Positions 24,576-33,430 of a stretch of DNA of 64,000 nucleotides are shown piece by piece. The DNA comes from GCA-2715645 sp042095375. GTDB lineage: Bacteria > Bacteroidota > Bacteroidia > Cytophagales > MED-G16. The stretch covers positions 1 to 64,000 of the forward strand of contig JBELBJ010000001.1 in assembly GCA_042095375.1 (NCBI GenBank), written 5' to 3'. How positions within the stretch are numbered: the stretch's first letter is position 1; each line of letters starts with the position of its first letter. A model generated the notes under the pieces. It was not told the origin of the DNA and did not search any database. It saw nothing but the letters and a program-made list of their open reading frames with translations. The translations under genes and the position numbers were made by a program.

Positions 24576-27415
24576 CCTTTAATTTCGTCAGTTTTTTTAT
24601 TTTTATTCCAAGGAGCAAAATCTAATACATCGTAAGTAATTGTAGCAAAATAATAATATACTCCACTAGGTAAAAAGTTTCCATTTAAATCTCTTCCATC
24701 CCATTTGATTAAGGTTCCTTTTTCTGGATAGTCTGATGAATCATATAAATAAACCACATCTCCTTCCCTATTTAATACTTTAAGTGATACATTTAAAACA
24801 AACCTTGGACATCTCATAAAATCAAAACCAACAATTGAACCATCAGAATAAAATGGAGTGAACATATCATTTTTTCCATCAGCATTTGGAGTAAATACGT
24901 TTGGAAGTTCATAGTTGGGACAATTATCTCTACAAAAAATATCAGATGGATCACTTTCATTTCCTGACCTATCTAAGGCCGTTATGTAATAACATCCTTT
25001 AAATGAACTTAAGTTTTTATGATTGAAAGAGGTTTCTGTTGTATTTGCAATCAATTGAAATTCTCCATCCGGAATACTATCATTGTTTGAATCTTTTGGA
25101 TCGGACAAAAAATAAACATTATAAGATTTGATATCATCTGAACATATATTATCAACTTTTGACCAATTAAATTTATTTTCAAATGAAGACAGATTACATG
25201 GTTTATCAACTAAATAACTAATACAACTAAATTCATTATCTAATTCAAAATTTTGTGGGGTACATGGTGGAATTAAGTCATTTGTTTCAGCACACGAAGA
25301 TTGAGATTTATTTAATAATCTAAAATCTCCATTGATTGATCTTGGTAATTTATCATTCTCATAAGTTCCTGAGGTTATTACATAATAACAGTAAAGTTTT
25401 GAATCATCTAGAGATATTCCGTTAAATTGACCTTCATCAAGATATTTAAAACCATTTGTAATTACATTAACTGAATCAATTAAAATTAAACTATCAGGAT
25501 TTATTTGATCAACATAATTTCGATAAATATAATGTTTAGGGTATTGATTTGAATTGTTTGACCATGGCACATCAAATTTCCAAGACAAAGCAATACTCTC
25601 TTGTCTCCCTTCAGCATCAAGTCTTACTGAAGAGGTCTGAGCAGAAAAGTCAATAGAATTATTTGCACTATCTAAAACTTCTACTTGATAGTTAAAAACT
25701 TTTTCTTTGGTATTTAAATTATTATCTATAAAAAATGTGTCTTCTTGAATAGAAAAAGAAATTTCGTTATCTCTAGAATTAAAATCATCATATCTTTTTA
25801 AGATATATTTATAAGGTTTAGGAAATAATATTGAATCAAGACTTAAAGGAGGATGCCAACTTACTAAGATTTCTCCAGCTTTAGTTCCAGTTTTTTCGAT
25901 ACTTACATTTGTCATTATAGGTGCATCAGCTTCCATTATAACACATACCTCCTTAGAAGCATAACTAGTTCCACCTTCCGGTAGAGGAAATTTAGCAATA
26001 AGTCTATAACAATATTTAGAACCTGGCGCAAGACCTTTTCCTGAATTAGTATCGATATAATCAGTATCTTTACCATCATTTTCATGAATTAACTCATAAC
26101 CTGAAATTCCAAATTCGCAATCTTCAGGCTCAAAGTCATAACTTCCTATTCTTCTCCAAATTTCAATAATTTCAACATTATTACAAGAATAGTTATCCCA
26201 ATTGAGATCAACTTTTCTCCCTTCTAATAATAATGCAGTTAGTCCTTTTGGTGCTGAAGGAACAACAGTTATTTTCCAATTGGAAAAATCAACTAATCTA
26301 GGGCCAAAGTCAGGTAAATCTGTTATTTTAAATTCAATTTCATAAGGTCTTGATCTAATATGTGAACAATCTGTTTGCCACTCAAAAAATAATTGGGATG
26401 GGGAGTTCTTAAATTCTGCCGGAAAAGGAAGATATTTTGCAGGAGAATTAAGAAATTCAAAAGGCCCACCAAAAGCTTCCATTTTAACTCTATCTCCATC
26501 TGGATCAGATCCATCAACTGTATCTTTAATTAAGGTTCCTACTTCAACACAGATTGGTGGCAATTGCTCAATTATTGGTCTTTTATTATCTGTTTCTTCA
26601 ATAATTACTTGCATATCTCTTGTAACATAACCAAGTTTAAACCACTCATCATTAACTTTTCTCCACTCTATTACCCTAAATGCAAAATTATATTCTCCTT
26701 CTTTGCCAGGTGCATCCCATACTAAATCTCCAATCAAAGAATCTAAAGTAAAGGTTGGAGAACCATCTCCTTTTTCATTTCCTTGAGCAAAATTATCATA
26801 AAACTCTACTGCATTTGGAAATCTATAATTCCCAACATTAAAAAAATCATCTTGTTTTGGTATAACCAATTCATATGATAAGCTATCCCCATCAGGATCA
26901 AAAGCTCCTGGGTTATGAATATATTTTATTCCAACAGCTCCATTATCTATAGGAGGAATAAGTAAAACTGGTGTGTTATTTAGGCCAAAAAAAGGATCAA
27001 TCAGTATTTCTGTTTCAATGAAAAAAGGAGTGTCTATAGAATTATCCATGTTAAGAATTCCGTCATTTCTATTTTGCTCAAAATAACTTACCACATATCT
27101 TCCTGGAGCCTGAAAAGTATGAACAACCTTGAATAAATTTAAGGCTACTTGATTTTCTAATAAAAATTTTTCAACTGAGATTGCACCATCTTCTAAAACT
27201 TCTTCGACATTACCATCACCAAAATCAAACTTTCCACCTCCAAATTGAACATCTGAACCAGTATCCGTATAACCTATTATTGTAAATTCATAAGTTAAAC
27301 TTGTATTTGAAATTCTTTTTGCAATAATTTCACCAGCTCGAATATGAGTTGAATAGTTTTTAAATGAATAAAAAATTGAGATAGTTAAGAATAAAATTAT
27401 TCTACTAAAATTCAT
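24554..27415 (-). CDS. Secreted protein with gliding-motility/T9SS type B C-terminal domain
   Basis: The 953-residue protein has an N-terminal signal (hydrophobic core about 5-18), then STHIRAGEIIA, a start seen in Cytophaga-type gliding-associated proteins. A PKD-like or cadherin-like region follows (FDPDGDSLSYEL about 173; GSDPDGDRVKME about 302), then several fibronectin-III-like modules with Cys pairs. The last ~95 residues (LPNVFTPNADGKNDMFTP, KVLNREGDVVY, WDGRDLNG, LPSGVYYY) are the CHU/TIGR04131-type sorting domain for T9SS export. It is probably a surface-attached or released protein; the ligand is unknown. A -7-like TAATTTTG lies on the minus strand at 27431-27438. Confidence 0.9.
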   Translation of the reverse strand: MNFSRIILFLTISIFYSFKNYSTHIRAGEIIAKRISNTSLTYEFTIIGYTDTGSDVQFGGGKFDFGDGNVEEVLEDGAISVEKFLLENQVALNLFKVVHTFQAPGRYVVSYFEQNRNDGILNMDNSIDTPFFIETEILIDPFFGLNNTPVLLIPPIDNGAVGIKYIHNPGAFDPDGDSLSYELVIPKQDDFFNVGNYRFPNAVEFYDNFAQGNEKGDGSPTFTLDSLIGDLVWDAPGKEGEYNFAFRVIEWRKVNDEWFKLGYVTRDMQVIIEETDNKRPIIEQLPPICVEVGTLIKDTVDGSDPDGDRVKMEAFGGPFEFLNSPAKYLPFPAEFKNSPSQLFFEWQTDCSHIRSRPYEIEFKITDLPDFGPRLVDFSNWKITVVPSAPKGLTALLLEGRKVDLNWDNYSCNNVEIIEIWRRIGSYDFEPEDCEFGISGYELIHENDGKDTDYIDTNSGKGLAPGSKYCYRLIAKFPLPEGGTSYASKEVCVIMEADAPIMTNVSIEKTGTKAGEILVSWHPPLSLDSILFPKPYKYILKRYDDFNSRDNEISFSIQEDTFFIDNNLNTKEKVFNYQVEVLDSANNSIDFSAQTSSVRLDAEGRQESIALSWKFDVPWSNNSNQYPKHYIYRNYVDQINPDSLILIDSVNVITNGFKYLDEGQFNGISLDDSKLYCYYVITSGTYENDKLPRSINGDFRLLNKSQSSCAETNDLIPPCTPQNFELDNEFSCISYLVDKPCNLSSFENKFNWSKVDNICSDDIKSYNVYFLSDPKDSNNDSIPDGEFQLIANTTETSFNHKNLSSFKGCYYITALDRSGNESDPSDIFCRDNCPNYELPNVFTPNADGKNDMFTPFYSDGSIVGFDFMRCPRFVLNVSLKVLNREGDVVYLYDSSDYPEKGTLIKWDGRDLNGNFLPSGVYYYFATITYDVLDFAPWNKNKKTDEIKGWLQILK

Positions 27416-27577
27416 AATGTTTATTTATAACAAAATTAATATAAAGAATAAAACTTGATATAAATAATAACGTATAATTGTCACTGTTGTTTTAAAAAAA
27501 ATTGTTTTATAAAATTTCTTTTGAATTATTTATAATAATTCCAAATAACATTTTGTTTTGAAATAAATAATTTTTTT
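27416..27577. other. Divergent intergenic region between the T9SS protein and sdh
   Basis: No gene is visible. The region holds the start area of the leftward T9SS gene and an imperfect palindrome at 27519-27545. The latter has arms TTTTGAATTAT and ATAATTCCAAA (11 bp, one mismatch) and a 5-base loop. The palindrome lies about 33 bases upstream of the sdh promoter and could be a regulator site. Confidence 0.5.
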
Positions 27578-27608
27578 TTTGATAGGAAAGTATTGAGATT
27601 TAAATTTG
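27578..27608 (+). promoter_or_regulatory. Promoter of the sdhCAB operon (Bacteroidota sigma-70 type)
   Basis: TTTG at 27578-27581 and TAAATTTG at 27601-27608 are separated by exactly 19 bases, a full match to the Bacteroidota consensus TTTG-N19-TAnnTTTG. Transcription should start near 27614. This rules out the TTG at 27606 as the sdhC start and favours the TTG at 27624, leaving a leader of only about 10 bases. Confidence 0.75.
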
Positions 27609-27623
27609 TTATTATATTTTAAA

Positions 27624-28514
27624 TTGAAAGAAAAAGAAAAAATATTAAATAATGATCTAATTACTGAAAATTGGTGGGTTTCACCTCTTTTAGTATTGTT
27701 AGGTTTATTAAGCTTTGTAGCATACTCAACTTGGGCAGCATGGCAAGGAGAACATTTTTGGTGGAGTGCTGGAAATGAAGGGTTTGGTGGTTATTTATCT
27801 CCTTTTTATTCACCAACAGTTTATATTGATCCATCGAAATCTGGTGTGCCACCAATGGATCATGCTCTTTTAGGAACATGGCCAGAATGGCTTTGGTGGC
27901 TTCCTGGTCAATCACCCGCATGGTTAATTCTTATATTTCCATTATCATTTAGATTTACTTGTTATTATTATAGAAAAGCATATTATAGGGCATTCTCACT
28001 AAATCCACCTGCTTGTGCAGTTACACCAATAAAAGGAATACCTTCAAAAGTTTCTGATATAACAAATAATAAAATTAAAATTTTTAATTCAGGTAAAAGA
28101 TATGATGGAGAAGCTGGTTTACTTATTTTTCAGAATATCCATAGATATGCAATGTATTTTGCAGTTATATTTATTTTTATATTGAGCTATGACGCCTTTT
28201 TAGCTTTCTTCAATAATGGAAAATTTGGAATTGGCGTTGGAACAATAATTTTAACTATCAATCCTATTTTATTAGGTTGTTATACATTTGGCTGTCATTC
28301 AATAAGACATTTAATTGGTGGTAATCTTGATTGTTATTCTTGTAGTTTATATAAAGATAAGGTAAACCATAATAGCTGGAAAATCGTTACATTTCTAAAT
28401 AGAAGACACCAATTATTTGCATGGCTAAGTCTAATTTGGGTTGGATTATCTGATGTATATGTTAGATTAGTTTCTATGGGGGTAGTTAATGATATTAATA
28501 CTTGGGGAATATAA
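27624..28514 (+). CDS. sdhC: Succinate dehydrogenase/fumarate reductase membrane anchor (Sdh1-type)
   Basis: The protein (about 296 residues from TTG 27624; the frame is open back to TTG 27606) has about five hydrophobic segments (residues near 20-38, 95-112, 175-200, 208-230, 260-285). Several His residues that could bind haem or quinone lie in them (e.g. HRYAMYF, CHSIRHLIGG, NRRHQLFAWL). It precedes sdhA and sdhB with almost no gap, so it must anchor that complex in the inner membrane. The sequence is unlike the ~220-residue b-type SdhC usual in Bacteroidota. It fits the long single-subunit anchors of the actinobacterial Sdh1 type. No in-frame ATG is available near the start, so a non-ATG start is required. 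Confidence 0.8.
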   Translation: MKEKEKILNNDLITENWWVSPLLVLLGLLSFVAYSTWAAWQGEHFWWSAGNEGFGGYLSPFYSPTVYIDPSKSGVPPMDHALLGTWPEWLWWLPGQSPAWLILIFPLSFRFTCYYYRKAYYRAFSLNPPACAVTPIKGIPSKVSDITNNKIKIFNSGKRYDGEAGLLIFQNIHRYAMYFAVIFIFILSYDAFLAFFNNGKFGIGVGTIILTINPILLGCYTFGCHSIRHLIGGNLDCYSCSLYKDKVNHNSWKIVTFLNRRHQLFAWLSLIWVGLSDVYVRLVSMGVVNDINTWGI

Positions 28515-28516
28515 TT

Positions 28517-30385
28517 ATGTTAGATATATCAGATATTAGAAGACTTAAATTCGATGTTCTAGTTATAGGTGCTGGTGGTGCAGGTTTATCAGCAGCTATT
28601 GCAGCTTCACAAGAAAAAGATATAAAGGTTGGCTTAGTTTGTAAATCTTTATTAGGTAAAGCTCATACAGTTATGGCTGAGGGTGGGATGGCAGCAGCAC
28701 TTGGTAATGTAGATGATAGAGATGATTGGAAAATTCATTTTAGAGATACGATGCGTGGAGGTAAAATGCTAAACAACTGGAAAATGGCTGAAATTCATGC
28801 AAAAGATGCCCCTGCAAGAGTTAGAGAATTAGAACATTGGGGAGCTGTTTTTGATAGAACTAAAAACGGATTGATTAATCAAAGAAATTTTGGAGGTCAC
28901 AGATACCCAAGATTAGCACATGTTGGAGATAGAACTGGACTAGAAATGATTAGGACTTTACAAGATCACGGAATACATCAAGGTATAGACATTCATATGG
29001 AATGTACTGCTTTAGATATCACTAAAGATAAATCAGGTAGAGTTTCTGGAATTGTATGTATGTACAGAGAAACAGGTGAATTTATAATTTTTGAAACAAA
29101 ATCACTAATTTTTGCTACAGGAGGTGCAGGTAAATCTTGGGAGGTTACATCCAATAGTTGGGAGTATACTGGTGATGGTTATGGTATGGCTTATGAAGCT
29201 GGCGCTGAACTCATTGATATGGAATTTAATCAATTTCATCCAACAGGAATGGTTTGGCCTCCTTCTGTTAAAGGAATTTTAGTTACTGAAGGTGTTAGAG
29301 GTGAAGGTGGAATTATGAAAAATAGTGAAGGAAAAAGATTCATGTTTGATTATATTCCTGAAAAATTTGCTAACGAGACAGCAGATACTGAGGAAGAAGC
29401 TGCTAGATGGTTAAAAGGAGACAAAGATGCAAGAAGACCCCCTGAACTATTAACAAGAGATGTTGTCGCTAGAGCTATAAATACAGAAGTCAAGGCAGGA
29501 AGAGGTTCAGAGCATGGTGGAGCATACTTAGATATTGCTACTCAAAGAAACTCTGATGATATCAAAAAGAAGTTACCATCAATGTATCATCAATTCAAAG
29601 TATTAGCTGAACTTGATATAACTAAGCAGCCTATGGAAGTTGGTCCGACATGTCACTATTTCATGGGAGGTATAAAAGTTGATGCAGAAACGTCAATGAC
29701 TACTGTTGAAGGTTTATTTGCTTGTGGAGAAGCTGCAGGAGGTATGCATGGAGCAAATAGATTAGGTGGAAATTCATTATCAGACCTTCTTGTTTTTGGG
29801 AATCTATCTGGGAAAAAAGCTATTAAATATTCAAAAGGTTTAAAATCGTATCCAAAAATTAACGATGAAGATATAAAACATATTATTAAAAAAGCTACTT
29901 CTATTTTAAATAGAGAAAAAGGAAATAATCCATATATAATTCATGAGGATCTACAAAAGAATATGCAGTACAATGTTGGGATAATTAGGACTAAAAAAGA
30001 AATTACTGATGGAATTAATACTATAGATGATCTCAAATCTCAATTTGAAAATGTTAAAGCTCCTGGATCAAGTCAATTTAATCCAGGTTGGCATGAAGCT
30101 TTAGCTCTAAGGAATCTTCTTATATCATCAGAAGCTGTTTCTAAATCTGCATTATTGAGAGAAGAAAGTAGGGGTGCTCATACTAGAGAAGACTTTCCAG
30201 ATGAGAGAAAGGAATGGTTAAAATACAATATCATAAATAAGAAAGGTAAAAATGGTAAAATGGAAACTATTAAACAAAATAGAAATGAACCAGACCCTGA
30301 ACTTAAAAGAATTGCAAACTCGGCAATAGAAGAGCTTGATAAAGAAGTAAAAAAAGATCATAATAAGTTAATATCAGAAGCATGA
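28517..30385 (+). CDS. sdhA: Succinate dehydrogenase/fumarate reductase flavoprotein subunit (Sdh1-type)
   Basis: The ATG at 28517, two bases after the sdhC stop, gives 622 residues; a TTG at 28502 is in frame but unlikely. The protein oxidises succinate to fumarate and passes electrons to SdhB. It has the FAD-binding VLVIGAGGAGLSAAI (about 14-28), the His 50 of GKAHTVMAEGG for covalent FAD, the active-site HPTGMVWPPS and the C-terminal HGANRLGGNSLSDLLVFG. Wording such as DTMRGGKMLNNWKMAE and RNFGGHRYPRLAHVGDRTG matches Mycobacterium Sdh1 (Rv0248c-type) as I recall it, more closely than mitochondrial-type SdhA. It overlaps sdhB by four bases. Confidence 0.95.
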   Translation: MLDISDIRRLKFDVLVIGAGGAGLSAAIAASQEKDIKVGLVCKSLLGKAHTVMAEGGMAAALGNVDDRDDWKIHFRDTMRGGKMLNNWKMAEIHAKDAPARVRELEHWGAVFDRTKNGLINQRNFGGHRYPRLAHVGDRTGLEMIRTLQDHGIHQGIDIHMECTALDITKDKSGRVSGIVCMYRETGEFIIFETKSLIFATGGAGKSWEVTSNSWEYTGDGYGMAYEAGAELIDMEFNQFHPTGMVWPPSVKGILVTEGVRGEGGIMKNSEGKRFMFDYIPEKFANETADTEEEAARWLKGDKDARRPPELLTRDVVARAINTEVKAGRGSEHGGAYLDIATQRNSDDIKKKLPSMYHQFKVLAELDITKQPMEVGPTCHYFMGGIKVDAETSMTTVEGLFACGEAAGGMHGANRLGGNSLSDLLVFGNLSGKKAIKYSKGLKSYPKINDEDIKHIIKKATSILNREKGNNPYIIHEDLQKNMQYNVGIIRTKKEITDGINTIDDLKSQFENVKAPGSSQFNPGWHEALALRNLLISSEAVSKSALLREESRGAHTREDFPDERKEWLKYNIINKKGKNGKMETIKQNRNEPDPELKRIANSAIEELDKEVKKDHNKLISEA

Positions 30386-31125
30386 AAGAAAGAGATTTTA
30401 AAATTTATAGAGGAGACAATGAAAGAGGTGAGTTAGTAAATTATAAATGCAAAGTAACTGAAGGTATGGTCGTACTTGATGTAATTCATAGAATTCAGGC
30501 TGATAAAGCTAATGACTTAGCTTGTAGATGGAATTGTAAAGCAGGAAAGTGTGGATCTTGTAGTATTGAGATTAATGGTAAGCCAAGACTTGCATGCATG
30601 ACAAGAATGAATGAATTTAATGAAGAAGAAAAAATAGTAATTACTCCTTTAAAATCTTTTCCTGTTCTCAAAGATATAGTATCAGATGTATCTTGGAATT
30701 ATGAACAAAATAAAAAAATTATCCCTTTTTCTCCATCTAAAAAAGATAAAGAAAAAGACTTTGTTATGATGCAGAAAGATGTTGATAGAGTACAACATTT
30801 CAGAAAATGTATTGAATGTTATCTATGCCAAAATATGTGCCATGTACTAAGAGATAATGAAGGAAAAGAGAAGTTCTCTGGCCCAAGATATATGACACGA
30901 CTCGCAAGTCTTGAAATGCATCCAATGGATAAAGCTGATAGAATTGCTGACATTAAAGATGTTCATGGATCAGGAATGTGTAATATTACCAGATGTTGTA
31001 CAGAAGTATGTCCTGAAGAAATTCAAATTACTGATGATGCAATTATACCTCTTAAGGAAAGAGTTATTGATAGGTTTTATGATCCTATAATGATTTTTTT
31101 CAGAAAAATTTTTGGAAAAAATTAG
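30382..31125 (+). CDS. sdhB: Succinate dehydrogenase/fumarate reductase iron-sulfur subunit
   Basis: The 247-residue subunit carries three clusters between FAD and the membrane quinone site. The [2Fe-2S] Cys are at about 48, 52, 57, 60 and 72 (CRWNCKAGKCGSC). The [4Fe-4S] motif is CIECYLCQNMCH (about 148-159), and the later Cys group CNITRCCTEVCP (about 196-207) supplies the [3Fe-4S] and remaining ligands. ATGA overlap with sdhA. The operon ends here in a perfect 10-bp inverted repeat that includes the stop codon. Confidence 0.95.
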   Translation: MKERDFKIYRGDNERGELVNYKCKVTEGMVVLDVIHRIQADKANDLACRWNCKAGKCGSCSIEINGKPRLACMTRMNEFNEEEKIVITPLKSFPVLKDIVSDVSWNYEQNKKIIPFSPSKKDKEKDFVMMQKDVDRVQHFRKCIECYLCQNMCHVLRDNEGKEKFSGPRYMTRLASLEMHPMDKADRIADIKDVHGSGMCNITRCCTEVCPEEIQITDDAIIPLKERVIDRFYDPIMIFFRKIFGKN

Positions 31126-31144
31126 TAAAAGTAATTACTAATTT
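31119..31144. terminator. Bidirectional terminator between sdhB and the MFS gene
   Basis: AAATTAGTAA (31119-31128) and TTACTAATTT (31135-31144) form a perfect 10-bp stem with a 6-base loop. Both stop codons (sdhB TAG at 31123-31125 and the MFS TAG on the minus strand at 31138-31140) lie inside the stem. T-rich sequence follows on the minus strand (A-run at 31116-31121); on the plus strand the tail is weaker. The stem is AT-rich, so strength is uncertain. Confidence 0.55.
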
Positions 31145-32457
31145 AGTTTCATCTTTTCCAAAGAAATTCCCTTAGTTTCTGGCATAAGTTTAAATACAAA
31201 TATCAGTTGAAATACCATCATTACTCCAAAAAAATAAAATATCAATCCAGGATTATTACCTAATGTTTTTATGATATAAGGAGTGGTTGCTGTTATTAAT
31301 GCAGCAAAAAGCCAATGAATTGCTGTCCCAAAAGATTGCCCTTTAGCTCTATAATTATTAGGAAAAATTTCTGAAATAAATACCCAAATAACGGTTCCTT
31401 GACCTATTGCATGAGAAGCAACAAAAAGAAGAATAAATGATAATAATAATGATGAGTTTAAATCATATAAAAAACAAATTCCAATTGAAAATAAACTGAT
31501 AATATATCCAGTTGAACCTATATACATCAAAAATTTTCTACCATAGTTATCTATCATTCTTAAACCCATCATAGTAAATATAAGGTTTATTAAACCTATA
31601 GAAACAGAGCTATATAAGGAATCAGAAGTTCCAAAGCCAGCCGTTTCTAAAATTTCTGGCGCATAATAAAGAACAAAATTTATACCTGAAAGTTGATTAA
31701 AAAAAGCTATTAAAAAAGCTAATAAAAGAGGAAGTTTATAATTTTTGAAAAAATTATTTTCTTTTGATTTATTTGATATTGAATTTTCTATTTCAATTAT
31801 TTTTTTATCAACTAAATTAGATTGGTATATCTGAGATAGAATATTTTTAGCTGTTTTTTTATCTTTTTTAAAAAGAATTAACCAACGTGGACTTTTTGGA
31901 ATATTAAAAACAAAGATAATATATATGAAAGCTGGTATAGCTTCTACTCCCAACATCAACCGCCAATCTATTCCTCCCCCAACACCTTGTAATAAATAAT
32001 TGGATAAATATGCAATTAGAATTCCAAAAACTATATTAAACTGATATAAGGCCACAAGCTTACCTCTATTTTCTTTGTTAGAAATTTCGGATATATATGT
32101 TGGAGACGCTACTGTTGAAGCACCTACCCCAACCCCTCCAATAAATCTAAAAAATGAAAATGAATAAGGATCTTGTGCTAATGCTGATCCAATAGCAGAA
32201 GTAAAAAATAGTACTCCTATCCAAATCAAAGTATTTTTTCTTCCTATTTTATCACAAGGAATAGAACCAAATATTGAACCAATAACTGTTCCCCATAAAG
32301 CCATTGACATAATGAATAGACCATGAAAAATAGGTGAAGTATTCCAAAGTTCTTTTATAGGTAAATTAGCTCCAGAAATTACAACTGTATCAAATCCAAA
32401 TAGGAAACCTGCTAACGCAACAGAAAAACTCCATAGATATCTTTTTTTGTTGATCAT
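31138..32457 (-). CDS. MFS sugar transporter (sugar porter family, XylE/GalP-like)
   Basis: The 439-residue protein has twelve predicted membrane helices. The sugar-porter signatures include GFDTVVISGA (about 20-29), the loop motif DKIGRKN (about 69-75), FRFIGGVGVGAST, SPRWLI at the end of the first half, QLSGINFVLYYAPEI (helix 7), and a terminal PETKG. It is most likely a proton-coupled importer for a monosaccharide or inositol. The gene is divergent from the ROK kinase, a pairing that suggests sugar uptake and phosphorylation. The actual sugar cannot be told. Confidence 0.93.
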   Translation of the reverse strand: MINKKRYLWSFSVALAGFLFGFDTVVISGANLPIKELWNTSPIFHGLFIMSMALWGTVIGSIFGSIPCDKIGRKNTLIWIGVLFFTSAIGSALAQDPYSFSFFRFIGGVGVGASTVASPTYISEISNKENRGKLVALYQFNIVFGILIAYLSNYLLQGVGGGIDWRLMLGVEAIPAFIYIIFVFNIPKSPRWLILFKKDKKTAKNILSQIYQSNLVDKKIIEIENSISNKSKENNFFKNYKLPLLLAFLIAFFNQLSGINFVLYYAPEILETAGFGTSDSLYSSVSIGLINLIFTMMGLRMIDNYGRKFLMYIGSTGYIISLFSIGICFLYDLNSSLLLSFILLFVASHAIGQGTVIWVFISEIFPNNYRAKGQSFGTAIHWLFAALITATTPYIIKTLGNNPGLIFYFFGVMMVFQLIFVFKLMPETKGISLEKMKLN

Positions 32458-32519
32458 ATAATTATGAATAATTTTACTAAAGTAAATATTTTAAAACTAA
32501 TTTATAAAAATAAAAAATT

Positions 32520-33413
32520 ATGTTATGGGGAATTGACCTTGGAGGAACAAAAATTGAAGGTATAGTATTAGAATCATATGATAACCCTAATGAAGTTTCT
32601 AGAATAAGAATTAATACTGAAGCTGAAAAGGGATATGATCATGTTTTAAATAGAATTAAGGAATTAGTTGAAAAACTCATATTAGATTCTGGAGATGAAC
32701 CAAAACATATTGGAATAGGAACTCCTGGAACAATTGATCCAGTAACACAGTTACTAAAAAATTCAAACTCAGTTAATCTAAATCATAAACCAATTAAAAA
32801 TGATCTTGAAAAGATTTTAAATATAAAAGTAAAAATAGAAAATGATGCTAATTGTTTTGCTTTAGCAGAAACACATTTTGGATCTGTCAAAAAAATAATA
32901 AAAAATCCTAAAGTAGTTTTTGGTGTTATTATGGGCACAGGAGTTGGAGGGGGTATAATAGTTGATGGAAAAAGTATTTTCGGACACCAAGGAATTGGAG
33001 GAGAATGGGGACATACCATAATTGAAGAAAATGGGAATAAATGTTATTGTGGAAAAAATGGATGTGTAGAAACAGTCATTTCAGGACCTGCATTAGAAAA
33101 ATATTATAATTTATTATCAAATAAAAAACTATCATTAGAAAAAATATATTCACTTTATAAAAAAAATGATACCAATGCGACTAAAACAATAAATAGACTA
33201 TTATTTAATTTTGGTAAAGGAATTTCTAACGTAATAAATATAATTGATCCAGATATAATTGTGATAGGAGGTGGTTTAAGTAACATAAATGAAATATATA
33301 ATCTAGATTTAAATTATGTAAAAAATTTTGTTTTTAATCCAACATTTAAAACTAAAATAATTAGACCTAAGCTTGGAGATAGTGCCGGAGTTTATGGTGC
33401 GGCTTATTTATAA
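32520..33413 (+). CDS. ROK-family sugar kinase (fructokinase/glucokinase-like)
   Basis: The 297-residue kinase has the N-terminal phosphate-binding motif GIDLGGTKIEGIVLE (about 4-18) and TPGTIDP. The catalytic region is IENDANCFALAE, followed by MGTGVGGGIIVDGK. The ROK zinc signature is EWGHTIIEE...CYCGKNGCVETVISG (about 158-188, one His and three Cys). There is no N-terminal DNA-binding domain, so it is an enzyme rather than a NagC-type repressor. It is divergent from the sugar-porter gene (62-base gap) and 17 bases ahead of xdhC, with which it may be cotranscribed. Confidence 0.92.
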   Translation: MLWGIDLGGTKIEGIVLESYDNPNEVSRIRINTEAEKGYDHVLNRIKELVEKLILDSGDEPKHIGIGTPGTIDPVTQLLKNSNSVNLNHKPIKNDLEKILNIKVKIENDANCFALAETHFGSVKKIIKNPKVVFGVIMGTGVGGGIIVDGKSIFGHQGIGGEWGHTIIEENGNKCYCGKNGCVETVISGPALEKYYNLLSNKKLSLEKIYSLYKKNDTNATKTINRLLFNFGKGISNVINIIDPDIIVIGGGLSNINEIYNLDLNYVKNFVFNPTFKTKIIRPKLGDSAGVYGAAYL

Positions 33414-33430
33414 TTTAAATATATTGATAA

